Positions 1 through 7,777 of a stretch of 31,136 bases of DNA are shown here, in pieces (position 1 is the stretch's first letter; each line of letters begins with the position of its first letter). Source of the stretch: Bacillota bacterium (lineage in GTDB: Bacteria > Bacillota > Syntrophomonadia > Syntrophomonadales > Syntrophomonadaceae); assembly GCA_023395515.1 (NCBI GenBank), contig JAEWZB010000028.1, forward strand, positions 1 to 31,136. Direction: 5' to 3'. The notes beneath the pieces were generated by a model. That model was not told where the DNA came from. It saw only the letters and a list, made by a program, of their open reading frames with translations, and searched no databases. Position numbers and translations under genes: made by a program.

Positions 1-109
1 CGGTAATGGTCAGGCTACTAAGCTTATCATCCCCAGCGACTTAGCCGGTTTAGGCGGAGTTTTTGCCGCTCTTAAGGAAGTAGCCGGAAATGAGAAGAAG
101 GCTGAATAA
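1..109 (+). CDS. C-terminal tail of an SPFH/band-7-like protein (partial)
   Basis: Only the last 36 codons are present, in the frame starting at base 2 and ending with TAA at 107-109. The visible end includes ATKLIIPSDLAGLGGVFAAL followed by a short charged tail. This resembles the C-terminus of SPFH/flotillin-like membrane-associated proteins, which often end in a similar IIPSDL..L...LKE segment. The assignment rests on that short resemblance alone, because the SPFH domain itself lies outside the window. A terminator hairpin follows, so this is the last gene of its transcript. Confidence 0.5.
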   Translation, partial: GNGQATKLIIPSDLAGLGGVFAALKEVAGNEKKAE

Positions 110-130
110 AAATTCTTTGTTAGGTTAGGA

Positions 131-172
131 AAAGGCCACTGGGAACAGTCCCCGGTGGCCTTACTGCTTTTA
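131..172 (+). terminator. Rho-independent terminator after the SPFH-like gene
   Basis: The arms AAGGCCACTGGG and the imperfect complement CCCCGGTGGCCTT enclose a loop of about 6 nt. They are followed by a T-rich stretch ending in CTTTTA. It lies 22 bases after the stop codon of the upstream partial gene. Confidence 0.7.
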
Positions 173-550
173 TCCAACCTATCAGTGTATAAAACAAGCC
201 ACTAGAAACAGACAGTCTCCGGTTGTTTGTTGGTTGTGCGGTTTTGCTGTTAATAACGCTATTCCTTAACTGCGCCCTTGAAGGGCATGGTAATCTCGTT
301 AGGTTTTGTCCACAGTCTGAAATCATGAAATAATTCGGATTTTTAGCATCCAAAACATTAATAAATTAATAATTAAGTAATCAAAATAAATCTTAGCATC
401 GTAAATTTCTTAATAAATGCAGGAAAAAGTTTAATAAGTAGCGTACATTTAAATTGTTCACCTTAATACTTAGAACTTAAAATAATATTCGTCATGTCGA
501 CGCTCTCGGATATAATAGTATCAAGATATAATCTTACAAAGGAAGATAAT
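173..550. other. Intergenic stretch before the restriction-modification genes
   Basis: This region becomes strongly AT-rich from about base 340. A minus-strand frame spans 120-353 but runs through the terminator and has no protein-like character, so I do not call it. The only site I can support is a TATAAT hexamer at 511-516 just ahead of the methylase. The change in base composition near 340 probably marks the edge of the acquired restriction-modification island. Confidence 0.5.
511..516 (+). promoter_or_regulatory. Candidate -10 element for the restriction-modification operon
   Basis: A perfect TATAAT sits 35 bases upstream of the ATG at 551. No good -35 hexamer is present at 16-18 bp (TTCGTC at 17 bp is poor). 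It would start transcription near 523. That is downstream of the alternative ATG at 494 and so supports the start at 551. Confidence 0.35.
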
Positions 551-1390
551 ATGAAGTATAGTAAAATGGTTTTACCAGTCTTAAAATGGGTTGGTGGCAA
601 AAGACAATTATTGCCACAAATAAGGAAATATATGCCAAGAGGCTTCTCAACTTATTACGAACCCTTTGTTGGTGGGGGGGCAGTTTTATTTGATCTTCAA
701 CCACAAAAAGCAGTTATTAATGATATTAACCCCGAATTAATAAATCTTTATGAAGTTATTCGTGATGATGTTGAAGAATTAATTAAGGATCTTGGCCGAT
801 ATAAAAATGAGCCTGATTTTTTTTATACCATAAGAGAATTAGACAGAGACACAGAAGTATATAATAATTTAACCAAAATTGAAAAAGCATCAAGAATCCA
901 CTATCTTAATAAAACCTGCTATAACGGTCTTTTTAGGGTTAATAACGCTGGACAGTTTAATGCCCCATTTGGGAAATATAAGAATCCTAACATAACTAAT
1001 GAGATTACTTTAAGAGCAGTAAGCAAATATTTCAACAATGCAAAAATTATAATTAGGTGCAGCGATTTTGAGGAAGCTTTAAAAGGTATTAGAAAGGGTT
1101 CATTTGTATATTTTGATCCACCATATGATCCCGTTTCAGATAGTTCTAATTTTACGGGATATTCAAAAGGTGGGTTTAATAGCAGTGAACAACTTAGATT
1201 AAGAGACTTATGTGACAAGCTTAATTCAAAAGGGGTAAAATTTCTTCTTTCTAATTCTTCCACTGAATTTATACATGGCATTTACAGAAATTATAAAATT
1301 ATCACTATTCAAGCTAAAAGGGCTATAAATTCAGATGCGGATAACAGGGGCGAAGTTGATGAAGTGCTGGTGATGAATTATGAGCAGTAA
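551..1390 (+). CDS. Dam/DpnM-family DNA adenine-N6 methyltransferase (alpha group)
   Basis: This is the modification enzyme of a type II restriction-modification system, transferring a methyl group from S-adenosylmethionine to adenine N6. From the chosen start it is 279 aa. It has the alpha-group order: LKWVGGKRQLLP near residues 11-22, the AdoMet motif EPFVGGG at about 37-43, and the catalytic DPPY at 189-192. It resembles DpnM along its whole length, including the FGKYKNPNI segment, so GATC is the most likely target; this is inference. I chose ATG 551 because AAAGGAAG precedes it. The in-frame ATG at 494 has no ribosome site and lies upstream of the candidate -10 box. The stop overlaps the endonuclease start by 11 bases, implying coupled translation. 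Base composition is much more AT-rich than the housekeeping genes, which suggests horizontal acquisition. Confidence 0.9.
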   Translation: MKYSKMVLPVLKWVGGKRQLLPQIRKYMPRGFSTYYEPFVGGGAVLFDLQPQKAVINDINPELINLYEVIRDDVEELIKDLGRYKNEPDFFYTIRELDRDTEVYNNLTKIEKASRIHYLNKTCYNGLFRVNNAGQFNAPFGKYKNPNITNEITLRAVSKYFNNAKIIIRCSDFEEALKGIRKGSFVYFDPPYDPVSDSSNFTGYSKGGFNSSEQLRLRDLCDKLNSKGVKFLLSNSSTEFIHGIYRNYKIITIQAKRAINSDADNRGEVDEVLVMNYEQ

Positions 1391-2678
1391 ACCCAAAACA
1401 AGCAATGATAAAGCATGGGAAAAACTATTTCATAAATATGCTATTGAAACTCAAATTGAGAAAAATGGCTACTTCGAAATATCCTCGGTTATGATCAATG
1501 AATTTAGAGAGGCACGCCTAATGACTAAATTCGACTATACTAGTAATTTGCCTCAACTTTTTGAAAAAAATAACCTTTCTATTTTACCAATAACAAGAGG
1601 CTCATATATAATTTCAGATTTTAATACTTACGAAACTATTCCTAAGCCTGCTACAGATATTGTAAAAGTTAATTTTCCTGAATATATTTGCAGTATTGAT
1701 TATGAAAATATTACAAGTGAATCTACCGCTATAAATTGTGCTTATGTATCGGGTATACTCAACGATTTTTTAAAAGAAGAAAGACTTATGCCTACAATAA
1801 ATGGTAGAATGAGTTCTGGCGAATTTAATTTTAATATTACTAAGAAAAATAATATCACGGCCAGCTTAAGAGTTAGTAATTCACAAATAGAAATAGACGG
1901 AGGATATGAGGGTATAAACTCATTATCACTAATCGAAGCTAAAAATTCTATCTCTGACGATTTTTTAATTAGACAATTATACTACCCCTATAGATTATGG
2001 AATAATAAAATAGGAAATCACAAATCGATTAGACCTATTTTTATGACCTATTCTAATGGAATCTTCACTTTGAATGAATATGTTTTTGAAGATCCCCAAA
2101 ATTATAATTCTTTAGTTTTAGTACAACAAAAAAATTATTCAATTGAACCAGAAGATATTGTTTTTGATGATATCCATAATATATATAACAATGTCAAGTT
2201 AAATCCTGAACCTATAGGTATACCGTTTCCACAAGCCAATAGTTTTAAACGAGTAATCAATATTTGCGAGTTATTATTCCACGAAGAAAAGTTAACGACA
2301 GATGACATTACATATAAATACGACTTTGACTCTAGGCAAACAAACTATTATACAGATGCTTGTAGATATTTAGGTTTAGTGGATAAAGTTAGAGAAGATG
2401 GAACTGTTAAGTATTTTTTAACCACTAAGGGTAAAAAATTATTTGGTTTAAACATAAAAAAAAGAAACTTGGAATATGTTAAATTAATTCTAAGCCAAAA
2501 AACATTCTATCTAACCTTCGGTAGTTATTTAAATAACCTGGAAACACCTAATAAAGATGTAATTGTTGCACATATGCTAAAGGCTAATTTATATAACATT
2601 AATTCTCTAAGCACTTTTGAAAGAAGGGCTTCGACCATTTCGGGTTGGATTAATTGGATTTTAGATTTAGCAAGATAA
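1380..2678 (+). CDS. Type II restriction endonuclease, PD-(D/E)xK type
   Basis: This is a probable DNA-cleaving partner of the upstream methylase, 432 aa. The N-terminal 85 residues (KAWEKLFHKY, then EFREARLMTKFDY and LPITRGSY) look like a conserved DNA-binding or specificity domain that I associate with restriction enzymes. The catalytic core follows: EIDGG with Asp173, then LIEAKN with Glu186 and Lys188, giving a D-x12-E-x-K pattern, followed by IRQLYYPYRLW. The C-terminal third (about 280-432) looks like a winged-helix or recognition domain with TTKGKKLFGL. It is longer than DpnII or MboI (under 300 aa) and I cannot name a characterised orthologue. The ATG overlaps the methylase stop. It is very AT-rich, like its partner. 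The endonuclease call is fairly safe; the recognition sequence is not readable from the protein. Confidence 0.75.
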   Translation: MSSKPKTSNDKAWEKLFHKYAIETQIEKNGYFEISSVMINEFREARLMTKFDYTSNLPQLFEKNNLSILPITRGSYIISDFNTYETIPKPATDIVKVNFPEYICSIDYENITSESTAINCAYVSGILNDFLKEERLMPTINGRMSSGEFNFNITKKNNITASLRVSNSQIEIDGGYEGINSLSLIEAKNSISDDFLIRQLYYPYRLWNNKIGNHKSIRPIFMTYSNGIFTLNEYVFEDPQNYNSLVLVQQKNYSIEPEDIVFDDIHNIYNNVKLNPEPIGIPFPQANSFKRVINICELLFHEEKLTTDDITYKYDFDSRQTNYYTDACRYLGLVDKVREDGTVKYFLTTKGKKLFGLNIKKRNLEYVKLILSQKTFYLTFGSYLNNLETPNKDVIVAHMLKANLYNINSLSTFERRASTISGWINWILDLAR

Positions 2679-2682
2679 TTTT

Positions 2683-3447
2683 TTACTTTTTAAACACGAA
2701 TAAATACTCATGTGCAATTAACAGAAAATTATATTTAATACTATTATTTATCCAATAGCTAGTAGCTTTACAATTGTGTTGCTCTTTAATAATTATTTCT
2801 TTTGTTTTAAAACCAGCTGAGGTAAAGATTTCCATTACTTTATAACTTATCGGAATAATATTTCCCTTTCGCCTTGTATCACCAATAAGAAAAGCGCAAA
2901 ATTTATTCTTCTTTAAAACACGGTAACTTTCTGCAGCAACTTTTTTCATTTCCTCTAAAAATTCATCAACTTTACAGTGTGATAAATCTCCCTCAAGATC
3001 CTCACTATATTTAATAATATTTGCATACGGTGGGTGGGTACATATAAAATCAATTTTTTCATCTGGTATAAATTCTAAATTACGGGCATCACCTTGTCTT
3101 ATGTAAACCCCACCACAGTTTGCCCTCTTAAAGTTCACCGCATTTTGACATAATTCAAGAGAACATGGATTAACATCTATACCTATTATATTTCTATTTA
3201 ACAACTTAGCTTCGACAAGAGTTGTGCCACCCCCTGCGAACTGATCTAATAATAAATCTCCGACCGAGGAATACCTTAATATTAAATTACGAGGTATATA
3301 TGGTGACCAATTACCACGATATTTACTATTATGAGTAGCCCAGTTTCCACGTTCCGGAAAGCTCCAAATCGTACTAAGTTGTAATTTAAAATTATCCGGT
3401 TCCCATTTGATACCTTTTTTATTATTCATTTTACTCATTGTAATCAT
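2683..3447 (-). CDS. DNA methyltransferase, N4-cytosine/N6-adenine class, HPPY motif
   Basis: This is the second, unrelated methylase of the island (254 aa), converging on the endonuclease with only 4 bases between the stops. The AdoMet-binding motif comes first (LLLDQFAGGGTTLVEA, residues 65-80, then GIDVNP at 89-94). The catalytic motif follows as THPPYANI at 137-144. HPPY in place of DPPY occurs in several amino-methyltransferases and does not by itself tell cytosine N4 from adenine N6. The N-terminal STIWSFPERGNWATHNSKYR and WSPYIPRNLI resemble a family of stand-alone restriction-associated methylases. It is not DpnA-like, since DpnA has its DPPY motif before the FxGxG motif. No clear ribosome site is visible, so the start could be any of Met1, Met4 or Met7. 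Confidence 0.8.
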   Translation of the reverse strand: MITMSKMNNKKGIKWEPDNFKLQLSTIWSFPERGNWATHNSKYRGNWSPYIPRNLILRYSSVGDLLLDQFAGGGTTLVEAKLLNRNIIGIDVNPCSLELCQNAVNFKRANCGGVYIRQGDARNLEFIPDEKIDFICTHPPYANIIKYSEDLEGDLSHCKVDEFLEEMKKVAAESYRVLKKNKFCAFLIGDTRRKGNIIPISYKVMEIFTSAGFKTKEIIIKEQHNCKATSYWINNSIKYNFLLIAHEYLFVFKK

Positions 3448-3605
3448 TTTTGCTGATCAACTTTTTCGTTGCGATTTTAATATTCTATTAGTTATTTCTT
3501 TCTTGTATTAATGTCGTTCTTTTATTTAGTAGAGTGTGTAAATCAGCTTCAAACCTCCTAACTCTTCTGTACTGTATTTCCTCACAGCTAATATCTTATT
3601 TTAAC

Positions 3606-4178
3606 CTAAAAATGGTCCCAGTCCACAACTACTTCGGATTTCTCGGTGACAATCCAATGTACCGGAACATCTCTTTCATGAGGGTTGACATTATCTATTA
3701 TTTGAAAATCAAAACATACCCCACAGAAAAAGGCATCTTTCCTAAGCTCTTTTAAAAACCGGTCATAATAGCCTTTGCCATAACCTAACCTATAGCCCCT
3801 GGCATCAAATACTAATCCCGGCACTATTACTACATCGATCATACTTACATCAAATGGCTCACCCAAGGGTTCTTTAATACCAAAAGGGCCGCTTTTCATA
3901 TTATCCCAACCGGTAAAAGGAACAGCTACCATTTGTCCGCCTTTTTCCACCCGAGGCAGCAGGATTTTCTTTTCTTCCTTTAAAGTTTCTAAAAAAGGCA
4001 TCAGTATTACTTCATTGCCAAAAGCCGCAAAACCCATGATAGTACGGGCATTTTGAATATCAAGCAGTTCCTTTAGTTTCTCACTAATGCTGGCACTATA
4101 TTGTTTTACCATGGATTCAGAAAGTTGGTTTCTAATATTTAGCATTTCCTGACGCAGTTGGCTTCTTTGTTCCTTCAC
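3606..4178 (-). CDS. 5-formyltetrahydrofolate cyclo-ligase
   Basis: This cytosolic enzyme converts 5-formyl-THF to 5,10-methenyl-THF with ATP, returning the storage folate to one-carbon metabolism. At 190 aa it has the normal family length. The diagnostic C-terminal motif is VPGLVFDARGYRLGYGKGYY, followed by DRFL. The N-terminus KEQRSQLRQEML is typical for the family. The start is GTG at 4178, with GGAGGT placed 8 bases upstream and overlapping the lgt stop codon, so it is probably translated from the same message as lgt. Confidence 0.92.
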   Translation of the reverse strand: MKEQRSQLRQEMLNIRNQLSESMVKQYSASISEKLKELLDIQNARTIMGFAAFGNEVILMPFLETLKEEKKILLPRVEKGGQMVAVPFTGWDNMKSGPFGIKEPLGEPFDVSMIDVVIVPGLVFDARGYRLGYGKGYYDRFLKELRKDAFFCGVCFDFQIIDNVNPHERDVPVHWIVTEKSEVVVDWDHF

Positions 4179-4182
4179 GAGA

Positions 4183-4947
4183 TTACCTCCATAAGTATTT
4201 CTGGGAGTCCGATTTTCTCCAAAAATAAAGTATTATCCCTATAACTAGTAAAATAAGAGTATATACCTGACCTAAAGTAATAGGTCCATACATGATTAAA
4301 CTCTCCCGGAAAAATTCAATAATAAAACGGTATACAGAATAACCTATTAAATAATAGATAAATACTTGCCCGGCAAATCTGCGGCGAGGGTAGAACCAGA
4401 TTAAAAAGCCAAACAATACTACATTTATTAAAGAGCTGTATAATTGGGTAGGATGTCGGGCAAAAGCATCAACATAGGGAAATACTACTCCACAAACTGA
4501 ATTGGTAATATCACCGTAACAGCAACCATTTAGGAAGCACCCGATCCTGACCAGAGCATAACCTAAAGCTATGTAGGGGGCTAACATATCAGCTACCCGC
4601 CAAAAAGACCAATCATTTTTATAGATATAAATGAAAAAGGGAATGGCACCGCCTACTAAGCCTCCATACCATATAAGACCTGCTATTCCGCCTGTACCCA
4701 AGGAGAAAAAGCTTAAAGGATTAGTTATAAAAGTTGCCCATTCATAAACTAATATGTAAGCTAACCTGGAGCCAATCACCCCGGCCACTACCAACACTAA
4801 AACTAAGTCGATAACTTTCTCCTTATCATATCCCTCTCGTTCAAAAAGCTTACCTACCCCATAAATACTTACTAGGACAGCCAGAGCCAACATAAATCCC
4901 CAGGAATAAATAGATATACTTCCAATTTTAAACAATACTGGATGCAC
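4183..4947 (-). CDS. lgt: Prolipoprotein diacylglyceryl transferase
   Basis: Lgt is an integral membrane enzyme that moves diacylglycerol from phosphatidylglycerol to the lipobox cysteine of prolipoproteins. It is about 254 aa with seven or so hydrophobic segments. The family signature RIGCFLNGCCYG contains the conserved Arg and Asn of the active site. Other Lgt landmarks are IWYGGLVGG, HPTQLYSS and the C-terminal RFIIEFFRE. I prefer the GTG at 4947, giving (V/M)HPVLFKIGSISIYSWG, because AAGGAG lies 8 bases upstream and homologues begin MHP. The in-frame GTG 4956 and ATG 4953 sit on top of that ribosome site. The gene probably shares a message with the folate cyclo-ligase and is separated from tsaD by the DnaA-box cluster. 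Confidence 0.95.
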   Translation of the reverse strand: MHPVLFKIGSISIYSWGFMLALAVLVSIYGVGKLFEREGYDKEKVIDLVLVLVVAGVIGSRLAYILVYEWATFITNPLSFFSLGTGGIAGLIWYGGLVGGAIPFFIYIYKNDWSFWRVADMLAPYIALGYALVRIGCFLNGCCYGDITNSVCGVVFPYVDAFARHPTQLYSSLINVVLFGFLIWFYPRRRFAGQVFIYYLIGYSVYRFIIEFFRESLIMYGPITLGQVYTLILLVIGIILYFWRKSDSQKYLWR

Positions 4948-4971
4948 CTGCATCACTCCTTTACTTTTAGG

Positions 4972-5097
4972 TTATCCACAAGATAAAGATTCCGAATCTA
5001 GGCTAATCGACATAAATCGTAGGACTCCCGGGAGATAGTTGAAGCTTAATAAACAGTGCAATAATAGTTATCAACAGACTTATACACATTATCCACA
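4972..5097. promoter_or_regulatory. Cluster of four DnaA-box-like 9-mers between tsaD and lgt
   Basis: The 9-mers, all on the plus strand, are TTATCCACA (4972-4980), TTATCAACA (5068-5076), TTATACACA (5080-5088) and TTATCCACA (5089-5097). Two match the consensus DnaA box TTATCCACA exactly and the other two differ by one base. The last two are directly abutting, and the third-to-last starts 12 bases before them. The block ends 8 bases from the tsaD stop codon. From memory, a DnaA-binding cluster beside gcp (tsaD) has been mapped in Bacillus subtilis, which would make this a conserved position. The interval also holds a small perfect inverted repeat, AGATTC-C-GAATCT (4987-4999). Confidence 0.6.
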
Positions 5098-5105
5098 GGT
5101 ATTTT

Positions 5106-6116
5106 TCACAAGGACATTAGGCTCGGGTGAGCATTAAGATTTAAGGGAGCAAACTCTCCATTAACATAATTATGATAGGCTACTCCTGCGATCATAGCGG
5201 CATTATCCGTACATAGTTTTAAAGAAGGATAATACAGTTGCAAATTATTTTCTAAAGCCTTTTCTTTCATTAATTGTCGAAGTTTTTCATTAGCTGCTAC
5301 CCCACCTGCCATTAATATAGTCTTAACTTTATACTTAGCGGCTGCCTTGATGGTTTTTTCCACAAGTACTTCCACAAGCGCCTGTTGAAACTCGGCGGCC
5401 ATATTATTTACATTTTGCTCCCCACGCCTTTCCAGCTTCTTCCACATATTCATGGTGGCCGTTTTCAATCCGCTAAAACTAAATTCAAAATCATCCCGGT
5501 CTAAAAATACCCGGGGTAAAATAATAGTACCGGCCTGCCCTTCTTGGGCAGCTTTTTGTACGGCCGGTCCCCCCGGGTAACCTAACCCCATAAACCTGGC
5601 CACTTTGTCAAAGGCCTCTCCAGCCGCATCATCACGGGTTTCCCCAATTACTTCATAACTAGTCTCATTTTCCATCATGAGTAAGCTGGTATGCCCCCCT
5701 GATACTACTAAACAAATGGCGGGAAATTCAATATTATGGTGTTCTAAAAAATTGGCATAAATATGACCATGTAAATGGTTAACCGCGATCAGCGGCTTTT
5801 TAAGAGCATAGGCAAATCCTTTGGCAAAAGAAACCCCTACCAGTAAAGCTCCGATTAAGCCAGGTACATTAGTAACCGCCACTGCATCTATATCGTTAAA
5901 CTTCAAATCAGCGTCCCTAAAAGCAGTTTCAACTACTAAGGCGATATTTTCAATATGTTTGCGGGATGCGACTTCGGGAACTACTCCGCCAAACTGCTGA
6001 TGGATATTTATTTGCGAATTCACTACATCAGATAATATAGTTTTTCCATCTTGAACAATGGCGGCCGCAGTTTCATCACAGGAAGTCTCAATACCTAAAA
6101 TTTTAATACTATCCAA
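5106..6116 (-). CDS. tsaD: tRNA N6-adenosine threonylcarbamoyltransferase
   Basis: TsaD is the catalytic subunit of the t6A complex. It transfers threonylcarbamoyl from its adenylate to A37 of ANN-decoding tRNAs together with TsaB and TsaE. It is 336 aa, the normal length. Landmarks are ILGIETSCDETAAA at the N-terminus, the metal-binding HxxxH pair at about His114 and His118 (NHLHGH), VSGGHTSL, and GGVAANEKLR near the C-terminus. The start is TTG at 6116 with a modest AAGGCTGG ribosome site. It is the last gene of the tsaE-tsaB-rimI-tsaD block, all on one strand with small gaps or overlaps. Confidence 0.96.
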   Translation of the reverse strand: MDSIKILGIETSCDETAAAIVQDGKTILSDVVNSQINIHQQFGGVVPEVASRKHIENIALVVETAFRDADLKFNDIDAVAVTNVPGLIGALLVGVSFAKGFAYALKKPLIAVNHLHGHIYANFLEHHNIEFPAICLVVSGGHTSLLMMENETSYEVIGETRDDAAGEAFDKVARFMGLGYPGGPAVQKAAQEGQAGTIILPRVFLDRDDFEFSFSGLKTATMNMWKKLERRGEQNVNNMAAEFQQALVEVLVEKTIKAAAKYKVKTILMAGGVAANEKLRQLMKEKALENNLQLYYPSLKLCTDNAAMIAGVAYHNYVNGEFAPLNLNAHPSLMSL

Positions 6117-6135
6117 TTTACTACACCAGCCTTAG

Positions 6136-6588
6136 TTAAAAAATCATCTTAGTCATTATAATGGCATCTTCTCCATTATCTGAATAATATTTTTCCCTTA
6201 ATCCTGTAGGAGTATAGCCTAAACTATCATAAAGCTTAAGAGCCGTAGCATTAGAAGGTCTTACTTCCAAAAGAATCCGCACGGCTTTTTTCCTTCTGGC
6301 TACCTCTTCTAACTCCAGCATTAGTTTCTTTCCCATTCCCTGTCCCCTAAAGTCAGTTCCCACCGCAACATTAGTTATATGGGCATCCTCAAAAACTACC
6401 CAAATACCGCCATATGCTGCTACCTCTCCTTCATAATCACAAACTAAATAAGTAGCAAAATTATTTTTTAGCTCTCCTAAATAAGCTTCTTTAGACCAAG
6501 GTAAGGTAAAAGCTTCATTTTCTATTAACATGATACTTACAATATCTTGTTCAGTCATTTGGCGAATTAAAAAATTAGTTTGCAGCAT
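6136..6588 (-). CDS. rimI: Ribosomal protein S18-alanine N-acetyltransferase (GNAT)
   Basis: This GNAT-fold acetyltransferase of 150 aa is annotated in this context as the enzyme acetylating the N-terminal alanine of ribosomal protein S18. The acetyl-CoA-binding motif A is VAVGTDFRGQGMGKKLM (about 75-91). It is followed by LLEVRPSNATALKLYDSLGY, the usual RimI core. The ATG start is preceded by GAGGAG located in the tsaB stop region, which implies translational coupling. Its place between tsaB and tsaD is the standard Firmicute order. Substrate identity is inferred from family and position. Confidence 0.9.
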   Translation of the reverse strand: MLQTNFLIRQMTEQDIVSIMLIENEAFTLPWSKEAYLGELKNNFATYLVCDYEGEVAAYGGIWVVFEDAHITNVAVGTDFRGQGMGKKLMLELEEVARRKKAVRILLEVRPSNATALKLYDSLGYTPTGLREKYYSDNGEDAIIMTKMIF

Positions 6589-6590
6589 TA

Positions 6591-7307
6591 CTATAATTCT
6601 CCTCGATTAAGTCTGTATTCGGCCTCAGATAGCCTGAGGTAAACCGGGCGCAAAGAATATACATCCGAAAATTCCTGCTGTTTTATTTTAGCTAGAGCCA
6701 GATTGCCTAATGCTGCTGCTCTAGGCAGCATAAAATGAGCCGGAACTTCTACCAACATCTCTTTAAAAGAATTCTTAAAAAAATCTTTATAAGGGTAATA
6801 GCCATCCCCTAATAATCTAATCTTATTAAAATTGTATTTGGTTTGCAGCTCTCCCACTAATTCTACGAATTGCTGGGGAGCAAGAGCCAACTCTTCACTT
6901 ATACTTACGGGCATTTTAGCCGTTACATCATAAATACCGCTATATACTTCTTGTTTGCGTGCATCTAATAAAACTCCGACTATACCGGATGCCCCCACCA
7001 GGTTAAAAGCGATAGTCTCTAAAGTCGAAACAGGAACTATAGGTTTGCCTGAAGCTAGACTTAGACCTTTAACCGTTCCCATACCTATGCGCAAGCCGGT
7101 AAAAGAGCCCGGCCCTACGGTAACTGCTATAGCGGTAATGTCCTCCATAGTACATGCACATGCAGTTAAGGCCCGGTCAATCATGGGCATTAAAGTTTCC
7201 GAATGAGTTTTTTTAAAATTCACCAATTCTTCATATAAGACTTTATCCTCATCTACTAATGCTACTCCGGCACAAGGGGTGGCACTATCGACCGCTAATA
7301 CCAGCAC
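6591..7307 (-). CDS. tsaB: t6A biosynthesis protein TsaB
   Basis: TsaB is the non-catalytic ASKHA-fold partner that dimerises with TsaD and is required for t6A tRNA modification. It is 238 aa. The N-terminus LVLAVDSATPCAGVAL, the motif VTVGPGSFTGLRIGMG (about 65-80) and the following GKPIVPVSTLE are diagnostic. The start is GTG at 7307, overlapping the end of tsaE by 13 bases, with GAGGAG about 11 bases upstream. Confidence 0.93.
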   Translation of the reverse strand: MLVLAVDSATPCAGVALVDEDKVLYEELVNFKKTHSETLMPMIDRALTACACTMEDITAIAVTVGPGSFTGLRIGMGTVKGLSLASGKPIVPVSTLETIAFNLVGASGIVGVLLDARKQEVYSGIYDVTAKMPVSISEELALAPQQFVELVGELQTKYNFNKIRLLGDGYYPYKDFFKNSFKEMLVEVPAHFMLPRAAALGNLALAKIKQQEFSDVYSLRPVYLRLSEAEYRLNRGEL

Positions 7308-7765
7308 TTGGTTTTCAACTCCTCTATTAATAAACGGTACCTCGCCCCACTAGGCTTAAAAGATACTATACGTTCCTTATCATAATCATCTTCCCTTAAA
7401 TCTATGTTAATAACCAGGGCTTCCTGAGGCAGCAATTCATTTTCAAAGCTAGGCCACTCAATAATAGCGATACCCTCACGTTCCAGATAATCCCCTAGTC
7501 CTAAATCTTCTAATTCATTACCCTCTAAACGGTAGAAATCATAATGATAGATCTCCGGGTGGGCAGGATAAATATTCATAATAGTAAAAGTAGGGCTGGT
7601 TACCCGCCCTTCATACCCCATGCCCTGCGCTATACCTTGTACCAAGGTAGTTTTACCCACCCCTAAATCACCTACCAGATAAATAACATCACGAGGTTGT
7701 AAAAGCTTTCCTAATATCCGGCCTAATTCTTGCATCTTATCGGCACTGGCCACCATCATATCCAC
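7295..7765 (-). CDS. tsaE: t6A biosynthesis ATPase TsaE
   Basis: TsaE is the P-loop ATPase that activates the TsaB-TsaD complex. It is 156 aa. The Walker A motif is GDLGVGKTT at residues 32-40. It is followed by the switch-like VTSPTFTIMNIY and YHYDFYRLEGNELEDLGL, which are characteristic of this family, and by IIEWP. The start is GTG at 7765 with GAGGTGA upstream, a ribosome site that overlaps the uracil-DNA glycosylase stop codon. Confidence 0.94.
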   Translation of the reverse strand: MDMMVASADKMQELGRILGKLLQPRDVIYLVGDLGVGKTTLVQGIAQGMGYEGRVTSPTFTIMNIYPAHPEIYHYDFYRLEGNELEDLGLGDYLEREGIAIIEWPSFENELLPQEALVINIDLREDDYDKERIVSFKPSGARYRLLIEELKTKCWY

Positions 7766-7777
7766 GCCTAAGTCACC

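Noticed and set aside
2683..3447. DpnA-type single-strand methylase of a DpnII-like system
   Set aside because: The motif order is opposite (AdoMet motif before HPPY) and the N-terminal sequence belongs to a different methylase type.
4972..5097. Chromosomal replication origin
   Set aside because: DnaA boxes are clustered, but no dnaA, dnaN, rpmH or other origin-linked gene is nearby and no clear AT-rich unwinding element was identified; a titration or regulatory site fits better.
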